From: Bacteroidetes bacterium GWF2_40_14
GTDB taxonomy: Bacteria > Bacteroidota > Bacteroidia > Bacteroidales > UBA932
Assembly: GCA_001769195.1 (NCBI GenBank)
Contig: MEOK01000005.1
Span: 62,001 to 126,000 of the forward strand
Direction: 5' to 3'
Length of the DNA: 64,000 bases
The notes beneath the pieces were generated by a model, which was given only the letters and a program-made list of their open reading frames with translations, ran no database searches and had not been told where the DNA came from. The first letter of the stretch is position 1. The number at the start of each line of letters is the position of its first letter. A program made the translations under genes and the position numbers. Of the stretch, positions 37,627 to 47,407 are shown one piece after another.

Positions 37627-39012
37627 TCAATTAGGAATCTCTACAGGTATCATAACCGGTTTTACCCGGTGTTTTTTCCATAGTCCGGATTTATAATATA
37701 TAAGAGATCCAAGGAATCCTGCCGACCATCCTATTGGTATTGACCACCATATTCCTGACTCTCCGAATTTGTCTGAAAGAAATACTGCCAATGGTATTCT
37801 TATTACCCATAGCGATAGAGTCGTAATGAGCATTGGAACCAAAGTTGCGCCTGCTCCCCGCATGACGCCGTTCACAATGAACATTGTGGTGAAAACAATA
37901 TAAAATGAAGTTACAATTACAAGATACTCCTTGCCTATGTTTATTATTTCTGCATAATGAGGTGAACTTTTCTCAACAAAAAGTCCCATTATCTCTTTTC
38001 CAAAAATCACTACAATAAGAGATAGCGCAATACATAATACAGAAGAGTATATCAGTGAGGCATTTAAGCCCTTCTTTATTCTGTCAATCTTTCCTGCCCC
38101 AAGATTCTGCCCTACAAAAGTAGAAAGTGCCGCAGCAAGCATCATCGATGGCATTGATACAAACATGTCAACCCTTCCTGCTGCACTGTAGGCTGCAAGT
38201 ACTGCTGTTCCGTATGGGGAAACAATACCAAGAAGTGCCATAGAACCAAGCCCGACGAGTGTCTGTTGTATTCCTGACGGAAGTCCGATTCTTATGGACA
38301 ACCGGAAGTTTTCACAGTTGAATTCCCATTTGTTGTAGTTCAGGTTAAACCTGATCATTGTAGCCTCTTTTATATTAAGATAATACCAGAGGGCCACCCA
38401 GGCAAGGATTGATGATATACCGGTTGCCCATGCTACACCGTCTATACCCCAATTGAAAACAAGGACAAATACCAGATCCAGTATAATATTAAGCAAAATG
38501 GATGCAACAATAAAGTAGATTGGTGTTTTGGAATTGCCAATTCCTCTTAAAACGGAAGATATACCAAACATTGCAAATGACGGGATGGTTGTAGTAAGAA
38601 TTACTATGTCAAAATAGCGGACAGCATCGGGCAAAACCTCATCAGGAATGGATAACATTCTGAATATGGACCTGCTGAATATAAAAAATAATAATGTAAG
38701 AATAGTTGAACTTATCAACAGGAATATCTGCAGTGTATCTGATGTTATTTTAACCTGATGATAGTTCTTTGCACCAAAGTATTGAGAGACCAATATTGAG
38801 CTTCCCATGACCATTCCGCCAATAAGGGCAGATAGAGTGAAAAGTATGGGAAAACTGGCTCCTACTGCTGCAAGGGCAACCGAGCCGATATATTTGCCAA
38901 CAACAATACTGTCTACAACATTGTAAAGTTGTTGAAAAATATTGCCAATAAGCATAGGAATAGCGAAATACAAAATCTGCTTCCCTTCGTTTCCCTGAGT
39001 AAGGTCCTTCAT
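37627..39012 (-). CDS. MATE-family multidrug exporter
   Basis: This 461-residue inner-membrane antiporter has about twelve hydrophobic segments. I start at 39012 (MKDLTQGNEGKQILYFAIPML), the usual MATE beginning. An upstream ATG at 39132 would add 40 non-family residues and collide with the antitoxin gene. Conserved stretches include LYNVVDSIVVGKYIG (about 28-42) and VGASFPI in the first half. The second half repeats the pattern (GLPSGIQQTLVGLG; AAALSTFVGQNLGAGK). The family uses Na+ or H+ gradients to expel organic cations; the substrate is not deducible. Confidence 0.9.
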   Translation of the reverse strand: MKDLTQGNEGKQILYFAIPMLIGNIFQQLYNVVDSIVVGKYIGSVALAAVGASFPILFTLSALIGGMVMGSSILVSQYFGAKNYHQVKITSDTLQIFLLISSTILTLLFFIFSRSIFRMLSIPDEVLPDAVRYFDIVILTTTIPSFAMFGISSVLRGIGNSKTPIYFIVASILLNIILDLVFVLVFNWGIDGVAWATGISSILAWVALWYYLNIKEATMIRFNLNYNKWEFNCENFRLSIRIGLPSGIQQTLVGLGSMALLGIVSPYGTAVLAAYSAAGRVDMFVSMPSMMLAAALSTFVGQNLGAGKIDRIKKGLNASLIYSSVLCIALSLIVVIFGKEIMGLFVEKSSPHYAEIINIGKEYLVIVTSFYIVFTTMFIVNGVMRGAGATLVPMLITTLSLWVIRIPLAVFLSDKFGESGIWWSIPIGWSAGFLGSLIYYKSGLWKKHRVKPVMIPVEIPN

Positions 39013-39020
39013 AATTCGTG

Positions 39021-39028
39021 CAAAAGTA
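39021..39028 (-). promoter_or_regulatory. -7 box for the MATE gene
   Basis: On the minus strand this reads TACTTTTG, matching TAnnTTTG, 8 bases upstream of the chosen ATG at 39012. It supports that start and implies a very short leader. Confidence 0.5.
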
Positions 39029-39110
39029 CAGATTTTCCAGTATAAATTATCATAAGAAGATATTAACATAATTTTATCGTTCGGGTTTTGTAAGTACGGA
39101 AATAGTACGT

Positions 39111-39275
39111 ATGTCCGCTCAAGATAAGGCAAAGGAGATTATTAGAGAGAGAGAGTTAATTCTTGCATCAGAAAGAGACAGCGAAATATTTTTTAATGCT
39201 CTCATGAAAGAGACATCTCCTAATGAAACATTAGTATCTGCTGTTGCTGATTATAACCAGTTATCAAAGAGGTAA
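39111..39275 (+). CDS. Short TacA-like (DUF1778) antitoxin lacking the ribbon-helix-helix half
   Basis: This 54-residue protein corresponds to the C-terminal, toxin-binding half of DUF1778/TacA antitoxins: KAKEIIRERELILASERDSE, then IFFNAL, and PNETL..AVADYNQL at the end. Full-length members have about 90 residues, with a DNA-binding ribbon-helix-helix in the first 40. The frame upstream of this ATG is open only to a TAA at 39069 and does not encode such a domain. The stop overlaps the acetyltransferase start (TAATG), the usual antitoxin-toxin coupling. It should neutralise the toxin but may not autoregulate the operon by itself. It could also be a remnant of a longer gene. Confidence 0.7.
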   Translation: MSAQDKAKEIIRERELILASERDSEIFFNALMKETSPNETLVSAVADYNQLSKR

Positions 39276-39745
39276 TGTACATAACCGAAAGTTTAAATTC
39301 TTCTCACAACATTGATAACTATTTAGTGAAGCAGGCAACACAGGATGTCAAACGAAAATTGTCGGCTTGTTTCGTTATAGCGGACAACCCAATTAAAAGA
39401 ATAAAGGGTTATTATACTCTGTCAAATAGTAGTATATCTTTAGAAAGCATTCCGGAAACAATAAGAGAGAGGTTGCCAAAATCCTATATAAACATTCCTT
39501 TGACTTTAATAGGGAGATTGGCTGTTGATAAGATTTATCAGGGTCAGGGAATTGGTAAAATTATGCTGGTTGATGCATTAAAAAGATGTCATGAGTTATC
39601 AAAACAAATTGGTTCTTTTGCCGTTATAGTTGATCCTCTGGATAAGGATGCGGAATTATTTTATTTAAAATTTGGTTTTATCAAACTCCCCGATAGCGGA
39701 AAAATGTTCCTTAGCATGAAGACAATTGACCAATTGTTCAAGTAA
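39275..39745 (+). CDS. GNAT acetyltransferase, TacT-like toxin
   Basis: This 156-residue protein matches the TacT-type toxins that acetylate the amino group of aminoacyl-tRNA and block translation. GRLAVDKIYQGQGIGKIML (about 87-105) is the acetyl-CoA-binding segment, with QGQGIG as the pyrophosphate loop. The C-terminal FYLKFGFIKLPDSGKMFLSM (about 129-148) is typical of this toxin family. GYYTLS near residue 46 also fits. It is coupled to the short antitoxin gene by a one-base overlap. Activity has not been shown; a housekeeping GNAT role is less likely given the partner. Confidence 0.8.
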   Translation: MYITESLNSSHNIDNYLVKQATQDVKRKLSACFVIADNPIKRIKGYYTLSNSSISLESIPETIRERLPKSYINIPLTLIGRLAVDKIYQGQGIGKIMLVDALKRCHELSKQIGSFAVIVDPLDKDAELFYLKFGFIKLPDSGKMFLSMKTIDQLFK

Positions 39746-39754
39746 ATAGTTGGT

Positions 39755-40645
39755 TTAAAACCGTTTTGTATAGCGGTGACAATAAGGTTGCCCGCCTTTC
39801 TTTTTATAATAGTCCTGGTGATATGCTTCTGCTGGCCAGAATTTTGTTGCTTTCGTGATTTTTGTTGCAACGTCATATCCTTTTGATTTTAAAACTTTTA
39901 TCAGCTTTAGAGATATTTCTTTCTGCTTTTCATTTGCATAAAAAATCTCAGACCGGTATTGTTCTCCAACATCGGGTCCTTGTCGGTCGGTCTGAGTGGG
40001 GTCGTGAATCTCAAAAAATAGTTTGGCCAAGGTTTCATAATCAATGAGACTTGCATCATATTTCACTTCAACAGCCTCTGCATAACCGCTGTTACCCTCA
40101 CAAACATCTTCGTATGAAGGGTTTTCAAGTTTTCCTCCAATGTAACCACTCACAACAGAGATAATCCCTTTTTGCTGTTGAAGGAGATGTTCCACTCCCC
40201 AGAAACAACCTCCTGCAAAGATTGCAACCTCTTGTTTTTCCGGAACAAACTCAAGGGAAACAGAGTTCACACAGTGACGTGTGTTCTTTTTTGTAAAGCC
40301 CTCTCCAAGAAAAACATGACCAAGGTGTCCGTTGCATTTGGAACATACAATCTCTGTTCTTGACCCGTCGGCATCTCTTATTCTTGTAACAGCTCCTGGT
40401 ATTTCGGAGTCAAAACTAGGCCACCCGCAACCTGCATCAAACTTATCCGATGAGACGTACAGTGGATTTCCGCATCTGCGACATAAGTAGGTTCCGTTTG
40501 CTGTGTTTTTATAATATTTTCCGGAGAATGGTGCCTCGGTTCCTTTGTCGACAATTACCCTTTTCTCTTCTGGTGTCAGTTGTTTCATCTGTTGGGATTG
40601 GTATAGTATATTTGCTATTAGTGTGAGTGTTAATTGTATTATCAT
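39755..40645 (-). CDS. msrBA: Bifunctional methionine sulfoxide reductase MsrB-MsrA
   Basis: This 296-residue protein repairs oxidised methionine of both stereoisomers. MsrB comes first: zinc cysteines C55/C58 and C101/C104, and catalytic C125 in RHCVNS. MsrA follows with C147 in GGCFWG and GYIGG, and a C-terminal YHQDYY segment. The ATG at 40645 overlaps the nfo stop as ATGA and gives a hydrophobic N-terminus (about residues 2-15) that could be an export signal. A start at M20 (40588) would give a cytoplasmic form. It is the last gene of a recG-nfo-msrBA run. Confidence 0.92.
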   Translation of the reverse strand: MIIQLTLTLIANILYQSQQMKQLTPEEKRVIVDKGTEAPFSGKYYKNTANGTYLCRRCGNPLYVSSDKFDAGCGWPSFDSEIPGAVTRIRDADGSRTEIVCSKCNGHLGHVFLGEGFTKKNTRHCVNSVSLEFVPEKQEVAIFAGGCFWGVEHLLQQQKGIISVVSGYIGGKLENPSYEDVCEGNSGYAEAVEVKYDASLIDYETLAKLFFEIHDPTQTDRQGPDVGEQYRSEIFYANEKQKEISLKLIKVLKSKGYDVATKITKATKFWPAEAYHQDYYKKKGGQPYCHRYTKRF

Positions 40646-41484
40646 TTCTCCCAGAGTCTTAATTGTTCAATTTCATCTTTCCATATCTCCTCGTTGGGAG
40701 TTTCCAGAATAAGTGGGATGTTGTCAAAACGAGGATCCTTCATTAGTATTTTAAAGGTCTCTGCACCCAATAAGCCGACTCCGATAGAATCGTGTCTGTC
40801 AACACGTGAATTCAGCCCCTTTTTTGCATCGTTCAGATGCATCCCTTTAAGGTACTTGAATCCTACAACCTTATCGAAATGATCGAATGAGTTTTTGAAT
40901 CCTTCTGCATTTGACAGGTCGTATCCGGCTGCAAACGAATGGCATGTATCTATACAGACACCAACTCTGCTTTTGTCCTCAACATAATGTATTATCTGGG
41001 CAATCTGCTCAAATGTGTGTCCAAGGTTGCTTCCCTGACCAGCTGTGTTTTCAATTACAGCTGTTACACCACTGGTTTTGTCCAGAGCTATGTTTATGGA
41101 TTCTGCAATGGTTTTAAGACACTCATCAATAGGTATCCTGTTGAGATGACTCCCTGGATGAAAGTTTAATCTGTCCAGACCCAGTTGTTCGCAGCGTTCC
41201 ATTTCATCGAGAAAAGCAGCTCTTGATTTTTCAAGCCCATCACTCTCTGGATGTCCCAGATTTATAAGATAACCATCGTGGGGTAATACCTGCATCGGAG
41301 TGTAATCATACTGATTGCAACGCTCCTTGAATAATTCTATGCTCTTTTCTGTTAGTGGTGCAGCCACCCACTGTCTTTGGTTCTTGGTAAAAAGGGCAAA
41401 AGCAGTTGCACCAATGTTATGTGCGTTCACCGGGGCGTTTTCAACTCCTCCCGATGCGCTTATATGTGCTCCTATATATTTCAT
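40642..41484 (-). CDS. nfo: Deoxyribonuclease IV (AP endonuclease, Nfo family)
   Basis: This 280-residue enzyme cuts DNA at abasic sites in base-excision repair. It is a TIM-barrel with three zinc ions; visible ligand motifs are GAHISASGG (5-13), NFHPGSH (about 106-112), IENTAGQG (about 144-151), [12 protein letters not shown] (about 178-189) and HLNDAK (about 217-222). Length is typical. It lies 10 bases after recG and overlaps msrBA by four bases, forming a DNA and protein repair operon. Confidence 0.95.
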   Translation of the reverse strand: MKYIGAHISASGGVENAPVNAHNIGATAFALFTKNQRQWVAAPLTEKSIELFKERCNQYDYTPMQVLPHDGYLINLGHPESDGLEKSRAAFLDEMERCEQLGLDRLNFHPGSHLNRIPIDECLKTIAESINIALDKTSGVTAVIENTAGQGSNLGHTFEQIAQIIHYVEDKSRVGVCIDTCHSFAAGYDLSNAEGFKNSFDHFDKVVGFKYLKGMHLNDAKKGLNSRVDRHDSIGVGLLGAETFKILMKDPRFDNIPLILETPNEEIWKDEIEQLRLWEK

Positions 41485-41494
41485 CTTTATATTT

Positions 41495-43600
41495 TTAACT
41501 TATTTGTGAATAATCCTTTACTTCTTTTTTTAGTGCGTTCAGCCCCTCTCTTAATAATCTGTTTTTTTCTCCTTCAATAAGCGGGTCGTCCTCAAGCACC
41601 TTTTGTGCATATTGTCTTGCATCCTCCAGTATCTGAGAATCTCTTGCCAGATTGGCTATATGCAGCTCTACTGCAAGTCCGCTCTGCTGTGTACCCTCCA
41701 TGTCTCCCGGGCCTCTCATTCTCAGGTCTGCTTCTGCAAGTTCAAATCCATCCTGTGTCGAACACAAAAGGTCCACTCTCTTTCTTGAATCCTTTGTGAG
41801 CTTGTATCCGGTCATCAGAATACAGTATGAGCTTTCAGAACCTCTTCCTACCCTCCCTCTCAACTGATGAAGCTGAGATAATCCGAACCTCTCTGCGCTT
41901 TCAATTATCATTACAGATGCATTTGGAACATCTACACCTACCTCTATAACCGATGTAGATACCAAAATGTTCGCTTTGCCTGTGACAAAAAGATTCATGT
42001 CGTGAGCCTTGTCTTCATTTTTCTGTTGTCCGTGAACAACTGCTGTTATGTATTCAGGCTGTTTGAACTCCTGGACAATGCTTTCGTATCCCTCCTGAAG
42101 ATTCCTGTAGTCCATCTTTTCACTCTCTTTTATCAAAGGATAGACCATAAAGATTTGCCTCCCGGCTTTTATCTGTTCCTTCACAAAGCTGTAAATCCTG
42201 CTTCGCTGCGCTTCTGTAGCATGTATTGTCTGGATTGACTTTCGTCCGGGAGGAAGCTCGTCGATAACAGATACATCCAGGTCTCCGTAGAGAGTCATTG
42301 CCAGGGTGCGGGGGATAGGAGTGGCAGTCATCACCAGCACATGTGGAAGCTCCTCTGATTTACTCCACAGACGTGCCCTCTGTTCGACCCCAAAACGGTG
42401 TTGCTCATCAATAACTGCAAAACCAAGATTTGCAAACTGTACCCTGTCTTCTATAAGGGCATGTGTACCAAACAAAATGTGAATATTTCCGTTAATAAGA
42501 TCCTCCAGAATAGCTCTCCTCTCCTTTGCCTTTGTGTTTCCTGTAAGGAGAGCAACTTTTATCCCTGAACCCTCAATGATTTTGAAAACACCATTAAAAT
42601 GCTGATTGGCCAATACTTCTGTAGGGGCCATAATACATGACTGATAACCATTGTCGGCAGCAATAAGTGCACAAAGCAGGGCAACCATAGTTTTTCCGCT
42701 ACCTACATCTCCCTGTAAAAGCCGGTTCATCTGCCTTCCTTTTACAAAATCTGCCCTTATCTCCTTTACTACTCTTTTCTGAGCTCCTGTAAGTTCAAAC
42801 GGTATTTTGTTGAAACATGTGTTGAAATAATTGCCTACCCTTGGCATTAGAAATCCCTCGGTGTTTCTCTCTCTTAAGCTTTTTTGTTTTAACAGTGACA
42901 GCTGTAAGAAAAACAGTTCCTCAAACTTCAAACGCATCTGAGCCAAGGCAAGAACTTTAAGATTTATGGGAAAATGAATGTTCTGCATTGAATCTCTCAG
43001 GGGGAGTAGTTTCTTCTCTTTGACCAGAAAGTCAGGAAGGGTCTCTGTTATGCTGTCAATAGATAGTTTCAGCAGAGCTGCCTGAAATTTCGCAAATTGC
43101 TTGTTCCCTATTCCGCTGTTTTTTAAACCTTCGGTTGATGCATAGACTCCAATCATGTTGCCTCCGTACAGAGGGTTCTCCTCTGTTGCAGGGTCAATTT
43201 CAGGGTGGACAATATTTAGTGTCTGGTTGAAAATTGAAGGTTTGCCGAAAACGATATATTCATGGTTAACCTTAATCTTGTCTTTTATCCACTTGATGCC
43301 TTTAAAGAATATCAGGTCAATTACTCCCGTAGAATCAGAAAGAGTGGCCACAAGTCTTCTTGCAGGTCCTTTGTCACCAACTATGTTGATACGGGTTATC
43401 TTTCCCCTTAGCTGGATGAAACTCATGCTTGATTCCACTTCTGAGATAGAATAAATTTTGGTTCTGTCGATGTACCTGAATGGAAAAAAATAGAGCATGT
43501 CCCTGAAACATTTGATATTAAGTTCCCTGGAAAGAAGTTCTGCTCTCTTGGGACCGACTCCGGGCAGAAACTTTATATCGCTATCTAAAATGGTTGACAT
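41495..43600 (-). CDS. recG: ATP-dependent DNA helicase RecG
   Basis: This 701-residue helicase reverses stalled forks and processes branched DNA. I start at 43600 ([23 protein letters not shown]); the ATG at 43696 would add 32 non-family residues over the pdxA start. The N-terminal wedge/OB domain covers about 55-160. Helicase motifs are GDVGSGKT (I), [12 protein letters not shown] (Ia), [13 protein letters not shown] (II), [12 protein letters not shown] (III) and QLRGRVGRG (VI). The TATATTTG box 5 bases upstream implies a nearly leaderless transcript. It heads the recG-nfo-msrBA run. Confidence 0.95.
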   Translation of the reverse strand: MSTILDSDIKFLPGVGPKRAELLSRELNIKCFRDMLYFFPFRYIDRTKIYSISEVESSMSFIQLRGKITRINIVGDKGPARRLVATLSDSTGVIDLIFFKGIKWIKDKIKVNHEYIVFGKPSIFNQTLNIVHPEIDPATEENPLYGGNMIGVYASTEGLKNSGIGNKQFAKFQAALLKLSIDSITETLPDFLVKEKKLLPLRDSMQNIHFPINLKVLALAQMRLKFEELFFLQLSLLKQKSLRERNTEGFLMPRVGNYFNTCFNKIPFELTGAQKRVVKEIRADFVKGRQMNRLLQGDVGSGKTMVALLCALIAADNGYQSCIMAPTEVLANQHFNGVFKIIEGSGIKVALLTGNTKAKERRAILEDLINGNIHILFGTHALIEDRVQFANLGFAVIDEQHRFGVEQRARLWSKSEELPHVLVMTATPIPRTLAMTLYGDLDVSVIDELPPGRKSIQTIHATEAQRSRIYSFVKEQIKAGRQIFMVYPLIKESEKMDYRNLQEGYESIVQEFKQPEYITAVVHGQQKNEDKAHDMNLFVTGKANILVSTSVIEVGVDVPNASVMIIESAERFGLSQLHQLRGRVGRGSESSYCILMTGYKLTKDSRKRVDLLCSTQDGFELAEADLRMRGPGDMEGTQQSGLAVELHIANLARDSQILEDARQYAQKVLEDDPLIEGEKNRLLREGLNALKKEVKDYSQIS

Positions 43601-43605
43601 AGTCA

Positions 43606-43613
43606 CAAATATA
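43606..43613 (-). promoter_or_regulatory. -7 box for recG, very close to the start codon
   Basis: On the minus strand the sequence is TATATTTG, an exact -7 consensus, ending 5 bases before the recG ATG. Transcription would begin at or next to the start codon. No clear -33 element is seen. Confidence 0.5.
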
Positions 43614-43667
43614 AGAATCTTATCTAAATTTTGTATCTTGCATAAAATTTCTATTAAGGTAAAGATA

Positions 43668-44723
43668 ATGAATAATAAGATAGTTGTAGGCATCACTCAG
43701 GGAGATAGTAACGGGATATCTTACGAGGTGATAATTAAAGCTTTGGCAGACATCAGGATATTGGAAATCTGTACACCGGTCATATATGGGTCTACTAAAA
43801 TTCTTGGTGTCTATAAGAAACAAATGACAGATATAGAAAACTTCTCGGTGAATGTGATCAATTCAGCTAAGGATGCCCATCCCAGAAGAGTGAATATAAT
43901 TAACTGTGTTCCTGATAATTTGGTTATTGAACCAGGAAAGCAGACTGCTGACGGGACTAAAGGAGCAATATTAGCACTGGAAGAGGCAGTAAAGGATCTT
44001 AAAAATGGCTATATTCAAGCTGTTGTGACTGCACCATTCAATAAATCCGAGGTGAACAAGGAGGGTTTTAAATTTTGCGGACATACTGAATTTTTTACAA
44101 AGGAGTTCGGAGCAAAGGATTCTCTTATGTTTCTGATTTCAGATACTTTAAAAGTAGGTCTTGTTACAAACCATATTCCAATTGCAGATGTTTCTAAGTC
44201 AATAAATACAAATCTGATAGTAGAGAAACTCACTATAATGGCAGACTCTCTAAAAAAGGATTTTGCCATTCTAAGACCAAAAATTGCCATATTGGCCCTT
44301 AATCCGCACAGCGGAGATCAGGGTCTCATAGGTAATGAAGAAGAGAGTATTATTAAGCCGGCTTTAAAAGATGCATCAGATAAAGGAATGCTGGTTTTTG
44401 GCCCATATTCTCCGGATGGTTTTTTTGCGGGTGAGTTGTTAACTAAATTTGATGCAGTCCTTGCAATGTATCACGATCAGGGACTTATTCCCTTTAAAAC
44501 CCTTGCTTTTGAATCCGGAGTCAATTTTACGGCGGGCCTTCCAGTTGTCAGAACATCGCCTGACCATGGCACAGCTTATGATCTGGTAGGAAAAAACAGT
44601 GCAAATGCCGCTTCCATGACAGCAGCAATATATGCTGCCTGCGATATTTACAGAAACAGAATCAATTATGACATTTTGAGGGCAAACCCTCTTAGCGTAG
44701 AGACTCCTTCATCAGACAAATAA
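43668..44723 (+). CDS. pdxA: 4-hydroxythreonine-4-phosphate dehydrogenase
   Basis: This 351-residue enzyme acts in the DXP-dependent pathway of pyridoxal phosphate synthesis. I start at 43668 (MNNKIVVGITQGDSNGISYEVI), matching the family. An ATG at 43497 would add 57 residues antisense to recG. The three metal-ligand histidines lie in CGHTEFF (about 140), NPHSGDQG (about 214) and AMYHDQGLIPFK (about 270). The C-terminal TSPDHGTAYDLVGK is also conserved. rnhA follows after 6 bases. Confidence 0.95.
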   Translation: MNNKIVVGITQGDSNGISYEVIIKALADIRILEICTPVIYGSTKILGVYKKQMTDIENFSVNVINSAKDAHPRRVNIINCVPDNLVIEPGKQTADGTKGAILALEEAVKDLKNGYIQAVVTAPFNKSEVNKEGFKFCGHTEFFTKEFGAKDSLMFLISDTLKVGLVTNHIPIADVSKSINTNLIVEKLTIMADSLKKDFAILRPKIAILALNPHSGDQGLIGNEEESIIKPALKDASDKGMLVFGPYSPDGFFAGELLTKFDAVLAMYHDQGLIPFKTLAFESGVNFTAGLPVVRTSPDHGTAYDLVGKNSANAASMTAAIYAACDIYRNRINYDILRANPLSVETPSSDK

Positions 44724-44729
44724 TCCACT

Positions 44730-45230
44730 ATGATCAACTTATATACCGACGGAGCAGCCAGAGGAAATCCTGGTCCGGGAGGCTATGGCGTGGTTCTGAA
44801 ATCAGGCAAACACTATAAAGAGCTCTCAGGTGGTTTTTCTCATACAACAAACAACAGGATGGAGTTGCTTGCGGTTATAACAGGTCTGGAGGCAATTAAA
44901 CGCAGCAATTCTGAAATATGTGTATTCAGCGATTCTTCATATGTCTGTGATGCAATAAACAAGGGGTGGTTATTTGGCTGGGAAAAGAAAAATTTCGATA
45001 AGAAGAAGAACCCTGATCTTTGGATAAGGTTTCTGAATGTTTACAGAAGACATAAGGTCAAATTTGTCTGGATAAAGGGACATGCAGGACATACTGAGAA
45101 TGAAAGATGCGACCAGCTTGCCGTTGAAGCATCACTAAAAAAAGATTTACCTGCAGATTCAGGATATGTTGCAATTATCTCGGAGTGTAATCCTGATTCC
45201 TCAGCCATGGCTCAAAACCTGCCTCTCTGA
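44730..45230 (+). CDS. rnhA: Ribonuclease HI
   Basis: This 166-residue enzyme degrades RNA in RNA-DNA hybrids. The catalytic carboxylates are D7 (YTDGAARGNPG), E45 (NNRMEL), D68 (FSDSSYV) and D128 (ERCDQLA), with H118 in KGHAGH as the general acid/base. A handle region of basic residues (KKNFDKKKNP) is present. It follows pdxA by 6 bases, and its last 56 bases overlap the 3' end of the convergent mqnC gene. Confidence 0.94.
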   Translation: MINLYTDGAARGNPGPGGYGVVLKSGKHYKELSGGFSHTTNNRMELLAVITGLEAIKRSNSEICVFSDSSYVCDAINKGWLFGWEKKNFDKKKNPDLWIRFLNVYRRHKVKFVWIKGHAGHTENERCDQLAVEASLKKDLPADSGYVAIISECNPDSSAMAQNLPL

Positions 45231-46269
45231 TAGTCTGCTGCATCCTCTGTGCGTCCATTCTGTTTTTTACTCCTGCAGATGAAACGACATTTTCTTCAAT
45301 CATAATTGAGCCCATGTCGTCGGCCCCGGAATGAAGAGCAAGTTGTCCGGTCTCCATGCCAATTGTGAGCCATGATGCCTGAATGTGAGAGATATTGTTA
45401 AGAATGATTCTTGAAATGGCAACCATTTTCAGGTGTTCCACCGGATTAGATGCTTCTGTTTTATATCTTTCTCCCAGCTTTGTCCCTGTGTTTTGCATTG
45501 GCCAGCAGATAAATGCCCTGAAGCCTGGGGTCCCCAAAGGCTTTTCTGCCTGGATATCTCTTAACAAAATCAGATGCTCTATCCTCTCTTCAATCGTTTC
45601 GATATGACCGTATACCATTGTTGCGGTGGTGCCTATGCCCATCCTGTGGGCCTCTCTCATGACATCGGCCCATTGTTTACTATCCGGTTTGCCAGGCGAA
45701 AGTATCTTTCTTACTCTGTCAGACAATATTTCTGCTCCCGCACCTGGCAGCGTGTCAAGACCGGCAGCTACAAGTCTGGAAAGTGTCTCTTTTATTGTCA
45801 ATTTACTTATCCGGGCTATGTGTGCAACCTCAGGGGGGCCGAGAGCATTTAACTTTATTAGAGGGTCTGTCGATTTGATCTCTTGGAAAAGATTCTCATA
45901 ATAAGTTATATCATACAAAGGATGAAGCCCCCCCTGAAGAAGGAGCTGGTCACCTCCAAGTTTGCGCAGTTCTTCAATTTTTGTCCGCAACTCTCCGGGT
46001 GTTATAGTATAACCTCTCTCTTTCTGAGATATTGTGCAATGGAAATTACAAAATAGACAACCGGATATGCATATGTTTGTATAGTTCACATTCCGGTCAA
46101 TTTGCCAGCTTACTTTTTTTTCGGGGATAAATTTGTAACGTATCTCGTTGGCTAGTGCAAGCAATTCTCGTACATTAGTATGGTTAAATAACTCGACACC
46201 TTCAATGCAGGTAAGGTTATCGCCGGCAAGGGCTTTCGTAAAAAGTGCATTTTGTTGCATTGGCAGCAT
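45175..46269 (-). CDS. mqnC: Cyclic dehypoxanthinyl futalosine synthase (radical SAM)
   Basis: This 364-residue enzyme cyclises dehypoxanthinyl futalosine in the futalosine route to menaquinone. The radical-SAM cluster motif is C67-x3-C71-x2-C74 (NICISGCLFC). MVYGHIETIEERIEHL in the middle and the C-terminal HSGADDMGSIMIEENVVSSAG identify MqnC rather than the related MqnE. Other pathway genes (mqnA, B, D, E) are not in the window, but a UbiD-type decarboxylase is (16426-18162). The coding end overlaps rnhA by 56 bases. It is divergent from gpsA across a 99-base gap. Confidence 0.93.
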   Translation of the reverse strand: MLPMQQNALFTKALAGDNLTCIEGVELFNHTNVRELLALANEIRYKFIPEKKVSWQIDRNVNYTNICISGCLFCNFHCTISQKERGYTITPGELRTKIEELRKLGGDQLLLQGGLHPLYDITYYENLFQEIKSTDPLIKLNALGPPEVAHIARISKLTIKETLSRLVAAGLDTLPGAGAEILSDRVRKILSPGKPDSKQWADVMREAHRMGIGTTATMVYGHIETIEERIEHLILLRDIQAEKPLGTPGFRAFICWPMQNTGTKLGERYKTEASNPVEHLKMVAISRIILNNISHIQASWLTIGMETGQLALHSGADDMGSIMIEENVVSSAGVKNRMDAQRMQQTIREAGFEPWLRNQDYTPR

Positions 46270-46283
46270 GATTTGTATGGAAG

Positions 46284-46291
46284 CAAAAGTA
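46284..46291 (-). promoter_or_regulatory. -7 box for mqnC
   Basis: On the minus strand this reads TACTTTTG, matching TAnnTTTG, 14 bases upstream of the mqnC ATG. Confidence 0.5.
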
Positions 46292-46300
46292 GATGTTTTA

Positions 46301-46331
46301 TTTAGAAAATCTTACAATTTTGGTATATTTG
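46301..46331 (+). promoter_or_regulatory. Promoter TTTA-N19-TATATTTG for the gpsA operon
   Basis: A perfect -7 TATATTTG lies at 46324-46331, with a one-mismatch -33 (TTTA, 46301-46304) 19 bases upstream. It sits 37 bases before the GTG start of gpsA and back to back with the mqnC promoter. Confidence 0.6.
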
Positions 46332-46368
46332 TGTTTGATTTTGTGTACTAAAATAAACCCTAAAAATT

Positions 46369-47385
46369 GTGATTGATAATTTCTTTGAAAAAGAAAATCT
46401 CCGCTATGCGATGATTGGCAGTGGGAGCTGGGCAACTGCTCTTGTAAAATTGCTACTGAATAACCAGAAGGAGATTTCCTGGTATGTAAGAGATGATGAG
46501 ATGATTGACCATATAAGAGAAACAGGTCATAATCCATATTATCTTACAGCAGTTCAGTTTGATACAAACAGAATAAATTTATGTTCAGATATTAACGAAA
46601 CTATCCGTTCCGCCGATGTTCTCCTATTCTGCATACCCTCTGCTTATTTCATGGCAGAAGTTTCAAAAATCGATACTTCATTAGATCAAAAATTTATCAT
46701 TACAGCCATCAAGGGCATAGTACCTGGAGATAATATAACTGTTGCAGAATATTTCAACCATGTCCATAACATCGCTTTTGACCGAATAGGGGTTGTAAGC
46801 GGACCCTGTCATGCAGAGGAAGTTGCAATGGAGAGATTGTCTTACCTTACACTTTCGAGCAAACATAAGGAGGTTGCGAGGAGCCTATGTGATGTTTTTG
46901 CCTGCAATTACATCAAAACAGTTTCCGGCACCGATATATACGGTGTCGAATATGCAGCTGTCCTTAAAAACATATATGCCATTGCAGCTGGTGTTTGCCA
47001 CTCATTGTCTTACGGTGATAACTTCATGGCTGTGCTTATCACCAGCTCTTTTCATGAGATGAGGGATTTCCTTCACGCATCTCATCCTGACCGCACAAGA
47101 AAAACATCAAAAAGTGCCTATCTTGGAGACCTGCTGGTTACCTGTTACTCACAGTTCAGCCGAAACCGAACTTTTGGGTCAATGATAGGAAAAGGATATT
47201 CTGTAAAATCTGCACAAGTGGAGACAAATATGGTGGCAGAAGGCTATTATGGAGCAAAATGCATTTATGAGATGAACAAGAAATACGGAGTAGACATGCC
47301 AATTGCGGAAGCTGTGTACAAGATATTATACGAGGAGAAGTACCCCGCATATGTCATTAAGCAACTTACTGAAAAACTACAATAG
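46369..47385 (+). CDS. gpsA: Glycerol-3-phosphate dehydrogenase, NAD(P)+
   Basis: This 338-residue enzyme makes glycerol 3-phosphate for phospholipid synthesis. The start codon is GTG; the Rossmann motif MIGSGSWATAL follows at about 15-25. VSGPCHAEEVA (about 144-154) and EYAAVLKNIYAIAAG (about 193-207), with the catalytic Lys, are conserved, as is the GDLLVTCYSQFSRNR segment. It is the first gene of a run with pgi, addB and addA, 22 bases before pgi. Confidence 0.95.
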   Translation: MIDNFFEKENLRYAMIGSGSWATALVKLLLNNQKEISWYVRDDEMIDHIRETGHNPYYLTAVQFDTNRINLCSDINETIRSADVLLFCIPSAYFMAEVSKIDTSLDQKFIITAIKGIVPGDNITVAEYFNHVHNIAFDRIGVVSGPCHAEEVAMERLSYLTLSSKHKEVARSLCDVFACNYIKTVSGTDIYGVEYAAVLKNIYAIAAGVCHSLSYGDNFMAVLITSSFHEMRDFLHASHPDRTRKTSKSAYLGDLLVTCYSQFSRNRTFGSMIGKGYSVKSAQVETNMVAEGYYGAKCIYEMNKKYGVDMPIAEAVYKILYEEKYPAYVIKQLTEKLQ

Positions 47386-47407
47386 ACATCATTAATAACG
47401 ACATATC

